Shown: positions 1 to 6,380, counted from the stretch's first letter. The stretch: DNA of 9,050 nt from JBJXGF01 sp046153015 (GCA_046153015.1 JBJXGF010000155.1:1-9050); one strand, 5' to 3'. Notes: generated by a model from the letters alone, not told the origin. Numbers and translations are program-made.

Positions 1-203
1 CGCCGGTCGCCCGGTTCGAGCGCTTCGAGGCCGACACCGGCGCCGATGTGGCCGCCGCCCTCCTCGCCCCGTGGCTGCCCGGCGCCGCCTCGCCGGCCGC
101 TCCCCGCCCGCATCCGGCGCCGCTCGAGGCCGACCGGTTCTTCGTCGCCGACCTCGTCCCCAACGCGCTGCAGGTTCACGCCGGCGAGGCGGGGCCGGGG
201 TGA
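1..203 (+). CDS. C-terminal end of an unrecognised protein (partial)
   Basis: This is the last 66 codons of a gene that enters from the left edge. It reads in the frame starting at base 3 and ends at TGA 201-203. The visible peptide begins PVARFERFEADTGADVAAAL, then has a low-complexity Ala/Pro stretch, and ends near FFVADLVPNALQVHAGEAGPG. I do not recognise a family. The reading is supported by strong G/C preference at third codon positions and by the 4-bp GTGA overlap with the following methyltransferase start, which is typical of translationally coupled genes. It is probably co-transcribed with that gene. Too little is visible to assign a function. Confidence 0.6.
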   Translation, partial: PVARFERFEADTGADVAAALLAPWLPGAASPAAPRPHPAPLEADRFFVADLVPNALQVHAGEAGPG

Positions 204-1009
204 GGGTCGAGGAGATCAGCGACCCGGCCGACCCGCGAGTGGCCGACTACCTGCACCTCACCGACGCCGAGCTGCGCCGCGCCTTCGAGGGCCGAGCCGG
301 CGTGTTCATCGTGGAGGGCGGGCTGTGCATCGCGCAGCTCGCCCGTTCCGGGTACCGCGCCCGCTCGGCGCTCGTGACCCCCGCCCGCCTCGCCGCCCTC
401 GAAGGCGACCTCGCCTTGCTCGGCGCCCCCGTGTACGTGGCCGCTCAGGCGGTGATGAACGAGGTGGCCGGGTTCTCGATCCACCGCGGCGCGGTGGCCG
501 CCGCGGAGCGTCCCCCGCCGCCGCTCCTCGACGAGGTGCTGGCCGCAGCCTCGACCGTGGCGGTGCTGGAGGCGCTGACCGACACTGAGAACGTGGGCGC
601 CCTGTTCCGCAACGCGGCGGCCTTCGGCGTCGACGCGGTGCTGCTCTCCCCCCGCTGCGCGGACCCGCTGTACCGGCGCGCCGTTCGGGTGTCGATGGGT
701 CACGTGCTGCGCGTGCCGTTCGCCACGCTTCCCGCCTGGCCCGAGGCGGCGGCGGCGCTGCGGGCCCGGGGGTTCACGCTGGCGGCGTTGACGCCCGAGC
801 CCACCGCCGCGCCGCTCGGCGCGGCGGCCGACTCGCTGCGGGGCCGGCGCAGCGCGCTGCTGCTCGGCGCCGAGGGCGTGGGCCTCTCGCCCGACGCGCT
901 GCACCACGCCGATCTCCGGGTCCGCATCCCGATGGTCGAGGGCGTCGACTCGCTCAACGTCGCCACCGCCGCCGCAGTCGCCTTCTACGAGCTGGCCCGC
1001 GTCCGCTGA
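200..1009 (+). CDS. SpoU/TrmH-family RNA 2'-O-methyltransferase
   Basis: A 269-residue cytoplasmic SPOUT methyltransferase, expected to transfer a methyl group from S-adenosylmethionine to a ribose 2'-OH in rRNA or tRNA. The C-terminal SpoU domain (about residues 113-265) has all three family motifs. Motif 1 is NVGALFRNAAAFG, with Asn131 and the catalytic-type Arg137. Motif 2 is LLLGAEGVGLS, with Glu225. Motif 3 is IPMVEGVDSLNVATAAAV, with Ser251 and Asn253, which forms the trefoil-knot cofactor site. Residues 1-105 fit the usual L30e-like substrate-binding domain (FIVEGGLCIAQLARSGY). I chose GTG at 200: it overlaps the upstream stop, has a weak GAGG (186-189) ten bases before it, and gives the typical family N-terminus. 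An upstream in-frame ATG at 71 would read through the neighbouring gene's frame. The target nucleotide cannot be told from sequence. Confidence 0.93.
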   Translation: MRVEEISDPADPRVADYLHLTDAELRRAFEGRAGVFIVEGGLCIAQLARSGYRARSALVTPARLAALEGDLALLGAPVYVAAQAVMNEVAGFSIHRGAVAAAERPPPPLLDEVLAAASTVAVLEALTDTENVGALFRNAAAFGVDAVLLSPRCADPLYRRAVRVSMGHVLRVPFATLPAWPEAAAALRARGFTLAALTPEPTAAPLGAAADSLRGRRSALLLGAEGVGLSPDALHHADLRVRIPMVEGVDSLNVATAAAVAFYELARVR

Positions 1010-1162
1010 GCGGACCGACGGGCGTTCGGAGCGGGCGGCGCCCTCGTGGCGCACCGCCCTGGGGCTGGCCGGCGCCGAGTCCCAGCCTGGCGCCGTGCTC
1101 CCGCACGCCAGAACGGCCAGCGCCGCCACGCCCAGCGCGCAACGTGGGCGGATGGGGGCCAT
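1010..1162 (-). pseudogene. possible remnant of a lipoprotein gene (N-terminal part)
   Basis: Read on the minus strand from ATG at 1162, the frame begins MAPIRPRCALGVAALAVLAC and continues GSTAPGW. This has a positively charged start, a short hydrophobic run and a VLAC lipobox-like site at Cys20. A low-complexity tail rich in Ser, Pro and Ala follows, as in many actinobacterial lipoproteins. About nine in ten codons end in G or C. No stop is met before the frame enters the antisense of the methyltransferase gene, so an intact protein is unlikely. It may be a broken gene end or coincidence in GC-rich DNA. The same frame is open upstream to GTG at 1393 and passes through the inverted repeat. 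Confidence 0.2.
1019..1039 (+). repeat. 21-bp direct repeat, copy 1
   Basis: The sequence CGGGCGTTCGGAGCGGGCGG plus a final C lies 9 bp after the methyltransferase stop. It recurs perfectly at 1398-1418, start to start 379 bp. It brackets the region with the inverted repeat, so it could be a target-site duplication or a duplicated regulatory block. Which one is not decidable here. Confidence 0.8.
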
Positions 1163-1171
1163 TCGCCGAGG

Positions 1172-1288
1172 TTGTGGCGGGTTGTTCGCGTCGGGTCGAG
1201 CAGCCCGCCGCTTCGTCATGGCATTTGCCCAGCTCACAAGCTTGTACGCGCGGCCCATACTTGGGCCTGCGCGAACAACCCGCCACAA
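1172..1288. repeat. REPIN/MITE-like inverted repeat element
   Basis: A perfect 19-bp inverted repeat: TTGTGGCGGGTTGTTCGCG at 1172-1190 and its exact complement CGCGAACAACCCGCCACAA at 1270-1288, separated by 79 bp. The spacer holds further dyads: ACAAGCTTGT (1236-1245) and GGCCCA/TGGGCC just inside the right arm. CACAAGCTTG occurs both in the spacer (1235-1244) and at the outer end of the right arm (1284-1293). Two inverted short palindromic units around a spacer is the architecture of a REPIN or small non-autonomous element. It could alternatively be a long-stem RNA or a protein-binding site. No transposase is encoded in the window. Confidence 0.6.
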
Positions 1289-1397
1289 GCTTGCGGGGAG
1301 GCCTCGCTCGAGTCGCAGAGCGGGCAGGTTGACCACGATCGCCTCCGCATCGGGCGAGTTGTTCTCCTCCCGGTGCGGCGTGTAGAGCGGCACGAGG

Positions 1398-1418
1398 CGG
1401 GCGTTCGGAGCGGGCGGC
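1398..1418 (+). repeat. 21-bp direct repeat, copy 2
   Basis: Perfect second copy of the 1019-1039 repeat. It lies 8-28 bp upstream of the TACGAT box, that is over the -35 position of the monooxygenase promoter, so it may have regulatory meaning as well as marking a boundary. Confidence 0.8.
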
Positions 1419-1425
1419 CGGCGCC

Positions 1426-1431
1426 TACGAT
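1426..1431 (+). promoter_or_regulatory. -10 box of a leaderless promoter (TACGAT)
   Basis: TACGAT matches the actinobacterial TANNNT -10 consensus. Its first T is 12 nt before the ATG at 1438, which places the expected transcription start at the start codon. No purine-rich ribosome binding site precedes the ATG, which fits a leaderless mRNA. The same spacing occurs before the genes at 5912 and 6736. Confidence 0.6.
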
Positions 1432-1437
1432 CCGGCC

Positions 1438-2556
1438 ATGTCCGATCGGCTCCGCTTCGGCTGGTTCATCCCCACCTCGGGCGACACGACCCGGCTCGGC
1501 GCCGCGCCGCTCGAGATCCCGCCGTCAGCCGAGCATTTCCTCGCCGTGGCCCGGGCCGCCGAGGCGGCGGGGTTCGAGTACGTGCTGGTGCCGGTTCAGA
1601 CTGCCTGCTGGGAGGCGTACATCACCTGCGCGTTCGTGATCGCCCAGACCACCCGGCTCTCCGCGCTGCTGGCCGCCCGCGGCGGGTTCGTTGCGCCGAC
1701 CGTGATGGCCAAGATGATCGCCACCTTCGACCAGCTCTCGGGCGGGCGGGTCCGGGTCAACCTGATCGCCGGCGGCGGGGTCGAGGAGATGGCGGCCGAC
1801 GGGCTCTTCGCCGACCACGACGACCGCTACGCGATGATCGACGAAGCGGTCGAGATCATGAAGCGGGTCTGGACCGAGCGCCGACCGGTGGACTTCGCCG
1901 GCCGCCACTACCGGGTGGCGGGCGCCCGCTGCGTGCCCCGGCCCTTCCAGTCGCCCCACCCGCCGTTCTACCTGGGCGGCAGCTCGGAGGCTGCGCTGGC
2001 GCTGTCGGTCCGCCACGCCGACGTGCACCTGTTCTGGGGCGACACGCCGGCCGCGATCGCCGAGCAGGTGGGCGCGCTGGCGACCCGCTCGGCCGCGGCG
2101 GGCCGGGCTGCGCCGCCCACGGCCGGGATGCGGCTGCACGTGATCGTGCGCGACACCGAGGCGGAGGCGTGGGATGCGGCGTGGGCGCTGATCGAGGGCG
2201 GCTCCGACGCTCGGCGGCGGTACGTGGCCGGCATGTGGGAGCAGTCCGAGGCTCATCGGCATCAGCAGCGCTTGGCCGCCGCCTCGGCGGCGCACGGATA
2301 CCGCCTCGGCGGCCACCCCCACCTGTGGTCGGGCATCGCCACGCTGCGGCCGGGGGCGGGCGCCGCGGTGGTGGGCGACCCCGAGCAGGTGGCGGCCACC
2401 CTCGAGGAGTTCGTGGCCGCCGGCTGCCGGGAGTTCTGCCTGTCCGGCTACCGCCACGACGAGGAGGCCCGGCGCTTCGGTGAGCTGGTCCTGCCCCGCT
2501 TCGCCGGCCGCCTGGCGCCGCCCTGGCACGAGGCCGCGGCCACGGGCAGCGAGTAG
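1438..2556 (+). CDS. ssuD: FMNH2-dependent alkanesulfonate monooxygenase (SsuD-like, luciferase fold)
   Basis: A 372-residue bacterial-luciferase-like TIM-barrel monooxygenase. Family members use FMNH2 and O2 to split the C-S bond of alkanesulfonates, giving sulfite and an aldehyde. The sequence tracks E. coli SsuD along its length, and the SsuD active-site residues are retained with small offsets: Cys57 (SsuD Cys54), Arg232 and His234 in MRLHVIVRD (Arg226/His228), Arg304 (Arg297), and Tyr338 and His340 in LSGYRHDEEA (Tyr331/His333). FYLGGSSEAA at 177-186 fits the flavin/substrate loop region. The ATG is fixed by the leaderless promoter. Neither the flavin reductase SsuE, which the SsuD reaction needs, nor the SsuABC transporter is in the window. 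The substrate is therefore inferred: a methanesulfonate-type or other sulfonate is possible. It is probably the first gene of an operon with the ThDP enzyme 40 bp downstream. Confidence 0.88.
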   Translation: MSDRLRFGWFIPTSGDTTRLGAAPLEIPPSAEHFLAVARAAEAAGFEYVLVPVQTACWEAYITCAFVIAQTTRLSALLAARGGFVAPTVMAKMIATFDQLSGGRVRVNLIAGGGVEEMAADGLFADHDDRYAMIDEAVEIMKRVWTERRPVDFAGRHYRVAGARCVPRPFQSPHPPFYLGGSSEAALALSVRHADVHLFWGDTPAAIAEQVGALATRSAAAGRAAPPTAGMRLHVIVRDTEAEAWDAAWALIEGGSDARRRYVAGMWEQSEAHRHQQRLAAASAAHGYRLGGHPHLWSGIATLRPGAGAAVVGDPEQVAATLEEFVAAGCREFCLSGYRHDEEARRFGELVLPRFAGRLAPPWHEAAATGSE

Positions 2557-2581
2557 CCTCGGGCCGATCGGAGATCCACAG

Positions 2582-2587
2582 GGAAGG
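2582..2587 (+). promoter_or_regulatory. ribosome binding site GGAAGG
   Basis: GGAAGG lies 9 bases before the ATG at 2597 and decides that start over in-frame upstream codons inside the monooxygenase gene. It is the clearest Shine-Dalgarno site in the window and fits an internal operon gene, in contrast to the leaderless-type starts elsewhere. Confidence 0.7.
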
Positions 2588-2596
2588 ACGGCATCC

Positions 2597-4237
2597 ATGT
2601 CGCACGGGGGCAAGCTGGCGGCGAGGGCGCTCAAGCAGGCTGGCGTCGAGTGCGTGTTCACGCTTTGCGGCGGGCACGTCATGGCGATCTACGACGGCTG
2701 CATCGACGAGGGCATCCAGGTCATCGACGTGCGCCACGAGCAGGCGGCCGTCCACGCCGCCGACGCGTGGGCGCGGCTCAACCCGGGCAAGGTCGGCGTG
2801 GCCATCGTCACCGCCGGCCCGGGCGTGACCGACGGGGTGACCGGCGTCGCCAACGCCTGGCGGGCCAACTCGCCGATCCTGGTGTTCGGCGGCCAGGGCC
2901 CGTTCGCGCAGCTCCGCAAGGGTTCGCTGCAGGAGATGGACCACGTCGGGCTGATGGCGCCGATCACCAAGTACTCCGACGCCTGCTACGCGACCAAGCG
3001 CATCCCGGAGTACGTCGAGCTGGCCATCCGCACCGCGCTGTCGGGCGTGCCCGGTCCGGCGTTCCTCGAGATCCCGATCGACATCCTGTCGGCGCCGGTC
3101 GAGCTCGACGCCGTGACCTTCCCACGCTTTCGCGACTATCGGGTGCAGGCCTCGGCGCCCCGGACGCCGGTCGAGGAGGCGCTCGCGGTGCTGCGCCGCG
3201 CCGAACGGCCGATGGTCATGGCCGGCACGGCGCTGAAGTGGAGCGAGGGCGGGCCACAGCTCACCGAGTTCGCGGAGCTCACCAACATCCCGGTCTTCAC
3301 CAACGGCATGGGCCGCGGCCTGATCCCGATGGACCACCCGCAGTTCTTCAACCGGTCCCGGGCCGTGGCCCTCGGCCAGGCCGACGTGGTGCTCCTCGCC
3401 GGCACCCCGCTTGATTTCCGGATGAAGTTCGGCCGCTCCATCCCCGCCGACGCGAAAATCATCCAGATGGACCTCGACGAGGTGCTGGTCGGCATGAACC
3501 GCTCGGCCGACATCGGGCTCGTCGGCAACCTCGGCGCCACCTTCGCCCTGATGATGGACGTGATGGCGGAGAAGGACATCAAGCTCGACTTCTCGGGCTA
3601 CTCGTCGGTGCTGCGCGAGAAGGAGATCTCCGAGGAGGCGACGCTGCTGGCGTCGCTCAACTCCGACGAGGTCCCGATCGACCCGCTGCGCCTCTGCCGG
3701 GAGATCGCCGATTTCGTCGACGACGAGATGATCGTGATCGGCGACGGCGGCGACATCGTCGCCCAGTCGTCGAAGGTGGTGAAGGTGCCCAAGCGGGGCG
3801 CGTGGATGGACCCGGGCCCGCTCGGCACGCTCGGCGTGGGCATGCCCTTCGCGCTGGCCGCCCAGGCCCGGTTCCCGGAGAAGCGGGTGCTGATCATCTA
3901 CGGCGACGGCAGCTTCGGGCTGAACGGCTTCGAGTTCGACACCGCCGTGCGGTTCAACCTGCCCATCGTCGGCATCGTCGGCAACGACGCGGCGTGGGGT
4001 CAGATGATCCGCCCGCAGTCCACGCAGTACGGCGCCGAGCGGATCATCGCCACCCGCCTCAACTACACCCGCTACGACAAGGTGGTCGAGGCGATGGGCG
4101 GGCACGGTGAGCACGTGACCGAGCCTGACCAGATCCGTCCGGCGCTCGAGCGGGCCTTCGCCTCGGGCAAGCCGGCGCTGGTGAACGTGGAGATGCGCCA
4201 GGACATCGGCGCAATGAAGGGCTCCACCTACGTGTGA
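2597..4237 (+). CDS. thiamine diphosphate-dependent enzyme, IlvG / 2-hydroxyacyl-CoA lyase-like
   Basis: A 546-residue enzyme with the full three-domain order of the acetolactate synthase superfamily: N-terminal pyrimidine-binding domain (about 1-165), central domain (about 185-320) and C-terminal diphosphate-binding domain (about 355-535). Glu48 in DVRHEQAAVHAADAWA is the cofactor-activating glutamate. The ThDP/Mg motif runs from GDG at 436-438 to Asn463-Asp464. The overall sequence resembles mycobacterial IlvG (Rv1820), annotated as acetolactate synthase, and also 2-hydroxyacyl-CoA lyases and oxalyl-CoA decarboxylases. No small regulatory subunit gene follows, which argues against a canonical biosynthetic acetolactate synthase. 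It sits 40 bp after the SsuD-like gene and is probably co-transcribed, so it may process the aldehyde that enzyme makes. The exact reaction is unresolved. A hairpin terminator follows 14 bp after the stop. Confidence 0.88.
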   Translation: MSHGGKLAARALKQAGVECVFTLCGGHVMAIYDGCIDEGIQVIDVRHEQAAVHAADAWARLNPGKVGVAIVTAGPGVTDGVTGVANAWRANSPILVFGGQGPFAQLRKGSLQEMDHVGLMAPITKYSDACYATKRIPEYVELAIRTALSGVPGPAFLEIPIDILSAPVELDAVTFPRFRDYRVQASAPRTPVEEALAVLRRAERPMVMAGTALKWSEGGPQLTEFAELTNIPVFTNGMGRGLIPMDHPQFFNRSRAVALGQADVVLLAGTPLDFRMKFGRSIPADAKIIQMDLDEVLVGMNRSADIGLVGNLGATFALMMDVMAEKDIKLDFSGYSSVLREKEISEEATLLASLNSDEVPIDPLRLCREIADFVDDEMIVIGDGGDIVAQSSKVVKVPKRGAWMDPGPLGTLGVGMPFALAAQARFPEKRVLIIYGDGSFGLNGFEFDTAVRFNLPIVGIVGNDAAWGQMIRPQSTQYGAERIIATRLNYTRYDKVVEAMGGHGEHVTEPDQIRPALERAFASGKPALVNVEMRQDIGAMKGSTYV

Positions 4238-4251
4238 GTCGGCCGTGGCGC

Positions 4252-4282
4252 GGCCGGTCCGGCGGTTGCCGCCGGGCCGGCC
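4252..4282. terminator. bidirectional hairpin terminator between convergent genes
   Basis: A 14-bp stem (4252-4265 with 4269-4282) with a single G-U-type mismatch and a 3-base TTG loop, made almost wholly of G and C. It sits between two convergent stops (4237 plus strand, 4289 minus strand) in a gap of only 51 bp. There is no T tract on either side, as is common for terminators in high-GC actinobacteria. It probably serves both genes. Confidence 0.75.
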
Positions 4283-4288
4283 CCGCGC

Positions 4289-5845
4289 TCAGCAGGTGAC
4301 CGCGGTCGGCACGATCAGGTCGACGAGGTACGAGTCGATCTTCTGCGCCGCGCAGCGCGAGGCCACGTAGCTGATGTGACCCTCGCCGTTGCGGGTCACG
4401 AGCGTGGCCGGCTGGAGCAGTTCGGTCATGTCCACCGCCCACTGGTAGGGCGTGGCCGGATCCCCGGTGCCGCCCACCACGAGGAGCGGCGCCGGGCCGC
4501 GGTAGGGGCGGGCCTCGAGCGGCTCCCGGGCGGCGGGCCAGCCGACGCAGCCGAGCAGCATCGTGTCGGCCACCGGGCCGAAGTGCTCCAGCTGCGCGCC
4601 GAACGCCCGGCCTCGGCGCAAGGCCTCCTCGGTGCTCATCCGCTCGGCGTTGTCGGCGCAGCCGATCGCGGTGTTGGCCTCGAACAGGTTCGGGTAGGTG
4701 CCGTCGTCGCGGCGCTGGAGGTAGAGGTCGGCCAGGCGCTGGAGGATGCGGCCGTCGCCCTGCTGCGCCTCGGCGAGCCCGGTGGCCAGCGAGCTCCACG
4801 TCTCCTCGGAGTACATGGCGGCGATCGTGGCCAGGTACAGCTCCTCTCGCACCACCTTGCGGCCGGGCTGGTCCGACACGGGCAGCGGGCGGCCCCGACG
4901 GAGGCGGGCGTCGACCGCGGCGAACGCGGCGTCGGCGCCCTCGGCGCGCAGGGGGCAGGTGCGGCGCTGCGCGCAGTCGGCGGCGAACGCGTCGAACGCG
5001 GCCTCGAAGGCCCGGAACTGCGCCTCGGCCACCTCGGCGTCGGTCTTGCCGAGGGCGTCGGCGCCGTCGAGGGCAAGGGCGCGAACGCGCTCGGGGTGCA
5101 TCGCGGCGTACGCCGCGCCGAGGGCGGTGCCGTACGAGAAGCCGAGGTAGGTGAGCCGCTCGTCGCCGACCGCGGCCCGGATCCGGTCGAGGTCGCGCGC
5201 CGCGTTCATCGTGCCCACAAACGGCAGCACGCGGCCGCTGCGGGCCTGGCAGCCGGCCACGTACTGCGCGGTCAGCTCGAGGGTGCGAGCCGTCACCGCC
5301 GGCTCGTCGGCGGGGGCGAAGCCGGGCTCGTCCTCGTAGAGCTCGGTGTCGACGCAGTCGACCGCCGCGCTTCGACCCACCCCTCTCGGGTCGAAGCCCA
5401 CCAGGTCGAACCGGTCGCGCAGCAGCCCGGAGAAGACCGCGCTGTTGTCCCGCACGAACTCCACGCCCGACGCGCCGGGCCCGCCCGGGTTCACCAACAG
5501 CGAGCCGATCCGCCGGGACGCCTGCCGGGCCGGCAGCCGCACGAGGGCCAGCTCGATCGTGCCGCGGTTGGCGTCGGCGTAGTCGAGGGGCACGCTGATC
5601 GTGGCGCACTCGAAGCCCCGGTCACAGTCGGTCCACTCCGCGAGCGGCGGCTCGGCGGCGGCGGGCGGTGAAGCGGGGGCGCTGGTGGCGGGGCCGTCCT
5701 CGGCTGCTGGCCGGCTCGGTCCGGGAGCGGCCGAGGACGGCGCGGCGGCGTCGGAGGAGGGCTCGTCCCGAGAGCCGGTGCACGCCGCGGCGGCGAGCAG
5801 CAGCACGGCGGCGGCGCCGATCCGGCGCAGGGAGGCGGGGGTCAC
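4289..5845 (-). CDS. exported alpha/beta-hydrolase lipoprotein, tripeptidyl aminopeptidase (SlpD/SlpE/TAP) family
   Basis: A 518-residue secreted hydrolase of the Streptomyces tripeptidyl-aminopeptidase type, which removes short peptides or related groups from N-termini outside the cell. The N-terminus has Arg7-Arg8, a hydrophobic run and AAAC with Cys22, so it is probably lipid-anchored. A Ser/Pro/Ala-rich linker of about 45 residues follows. Family motifs are VNPGGPGASG (118-127, oxyanion region), FDPRGVGRS (151-159) and the nucleophile elbow GFSYG with Ser237. The C-terminal TAP-like domain carries Asp462 in GGTGDPATP and His490 in GEGHISY, completing the triad. Several cysteines (74, 80, 164, 199, 291, 297, 396, 433, 498, 518) suggest disulfides in the exported protein. 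The start is GTG at 5845. It is divergent from the membrane protein gene at 5912 and convergent with the ThDP gene. The substrate is unknown; esterase activity is possible. Confidence 0.9.
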   Translation of the reverse strand: MTPASLRRIGAAAVLLLAAAACTGSRDEPSSDAAAPSSAAPGPSRPAAEDGPATSAPASPPAAAEPPLAEWTDCDRGFECATISVPLDYADANRGTIELALVRLPARQASRRIGSLLVNPGGPGASGVEFVRDNSAVFSGLLRDRFDLVGFDPRGVGRSAAVDCVDTELYEDEPGFAPADEPAVTARTLELTAQYVAGCQARSGRVLPFVGTMNAARDLDRIRAAVGDERLTYLGFSYGTALGAAYAAMHPERVRALALDGADALGKTDAEVAEAQFRAFEAAFDAFAADCAQRRTCPLRAEGADAAFAAVDARLRRGRPLPVSDQPGRKVVREELYLATIAAMYSEETWSSLATGLAEAQQGDGRILQRLADLYLQRRDDGTYPNLFEANTAIGCADNAERMSTEEALRRGRAFGAQLEHFGPVADTMLLGCVGWPAAREPLEARPYRGPAPLLVVGGTGDPATPYQWAVDMTELLQPATLVTRNGEGHISYVASRCAAQKIDSYLVDLIVPTAVTC

Positions 5846-5854
5846 CGACGGACC

Positions 5855-5860
5855 AGGCTA
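5855..5860 (-). promoter_or_regulatory. possible -10 box (TAGCCT) for the exported hydrolase
   Basis: On the minus strand TAGCCT fits TANNNT. Its first T is 15 nt before the GTG at 5845, slightly longer than the 12-nt spacing before the other genes, so transcription would start on or a few bases before the start codon. No clear -35 or ribosome binding site is seen. This is weak evidence. Confidence 0.3.
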
Positions 5861-5899
5861 CGGCGACGGCGCCGACGACAAGCAGCGGGCGGTGGGCCA

Positions 5900-5905
5900 T
5901 AGTTT
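5900..5905 (+). promoter_or_regulatory. -10 box of a leaderless promoter (TAGTTT)
   Basis: TAGTTT starts exactly 12 nt before the ATG at 5912, in the 66-bp divergent gap. It is a rare AT-rich patch in the surrounding DNA, and no ribosome binding site separates it from the start codon. It matches the spacing of TACGAT before the genes at 1438 and 6736. Confidence 0.55.
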
Positions 5906-5911
5906 GGTCGG

Positions 5912-6310
5912 ATGCGTGACGACCAGCCGTCCGAGCACGAACACCAACTCCTCGAGCGCCTGGAGGAGGCCGCCGTCGAGGCCGAGCTCGAAACGGGCAA
6001 GGTCGAGGAAACCCTCGCCGAGGCCAAGGCGCACATCGCTGTTCGGCTGGCCCGGATGTCGGTCGGCGGCCTGGTGCTCATCGCCGGCATCGCGATGATC
6101 CCGCTGCCGGGTCCCGGCTGGCTGGCGGTCGCCGCCGGGCTGGCCATCCTCGCCCGGGACGTCGCGTGGGCCGATCGCGCCCTGCGCTTCGTGCGGCGAA
6201 AGGTGCCCGGCGTGCCCGAGGACGGCAAGGTGCCTCGCTCGGCGATCGTGACGATGGTCGCGCTCGGCGCCGCAGGCTTCGCCCTGTCCCTGTGGTGGAC
6301 CCTGCGCTGA
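5912..6310 (+). CDS. small PGPGW-family transmembrane protein
   Basis: A 132-residue putative inner-membrane protein. Residues 9-46 form a highly charged Glu/Arg/Ala helix that could be a coiled coil (HQLLERLEEAAVEAELE). A hydrophobic segment (about 51-64) then leads into the diagnostic PLPGPGW motif at 64-70, followed by a second hydrophobic stretch (71-82). After a basic loop (RALRFVRRKVPG) comes a last membrane segment (about 110-130) ending in WWTLR. The PGPGW motif and layout match the uncharacterised Pfam PGPGW / TIGR02611 family of actinobacteria, whose function is not established. The ATG at 5912 is supported by the leaderless -10 box. It is a single gene, divergent from the exported hydrolase and followed by the repeat-rich gap. 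Confidence 0.85.
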   Translation: MRDDQPSEHEHQLLERLEEAAVEAELETGKVEETLAEAKAHIAVRLARMSVGGLVLIAGIAMIPLPGPGWLAVAAGLAILARDVAWADRALRFVRRKVPGVPEDGKVPRSAIVTMVALGAAGFALSLWWTLR

Positions 6311-6380
6311 CGCCGCCTGCGCCCTGAGGCCGCCCGCACCAGAGCCCGGCCGCCGACCCGCCCTACCGGTCACCGAATCC

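Larger units (their letters stand above)
1010..1437. other. 428-base stretch without a supported intact gene
   Basis: Between the methyltransferase stop and the monooxygenase start I find no convincing intact gene and no RNA gene. The stretch contains a 21-bp direct repeat at its two ends, a REPIN/MITE-like inverted repeat in its middle, several small palindromes, and a minus-strand lipoprotein-like remnant. It finishes with a leaderless-type promoter. It is more AT-rich around 1200-1290 than the neighbouring genes. Confidence 0.7.

Noticed and set aside
1236..1245. ACAAGCTTGT palindrome as a stand-alone operator
   Set aside because: It lies within the spacer of the inverted-repeat element and shares CACAAGCTTG with the outer end of that element, so it is better treated as part of the element.
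176..1393. A 405-codon minus-strand open frame covering the methyltransferase and the gap
   Set aside because: Most of it is antisense to the methyltransferase. Only the portion in the gap has any coding-like character, and this is reported separately at low confidence.
1856..4114. A 752-codon open frame on the minus strand opposite the monooxygenase and ThDP genes
   Set aside because: It is antisense to two well-supported enzymes. Its product is a His/Arg/Asp/Val-rich composition typical of reverse-frame reading in GC-rich DNA, with no recognisable domain.
2597..4237. Sulfoacetaldehyde acetyltransferase (Xsc) or sulfopyruvate decarboxylase, suggested by the neighbouring sulfonate monooxygenase
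   Set aside because: The sequence resembles mycobacterial IlvG and 2-hydroxyacyl-CoA lyases instead, and I see no feature specific to Xsc. No phosphotransacetylase gene is nearby.
4376..5671. A 431-codon open frame on the plus strand inside the exported hydrolase gene
   Set aside because: It is the antisense shadow of the tripeptidyl-aminopeptidase-like gene, whose motifs and catalytic triad are intact. The shadow frame has no family features.
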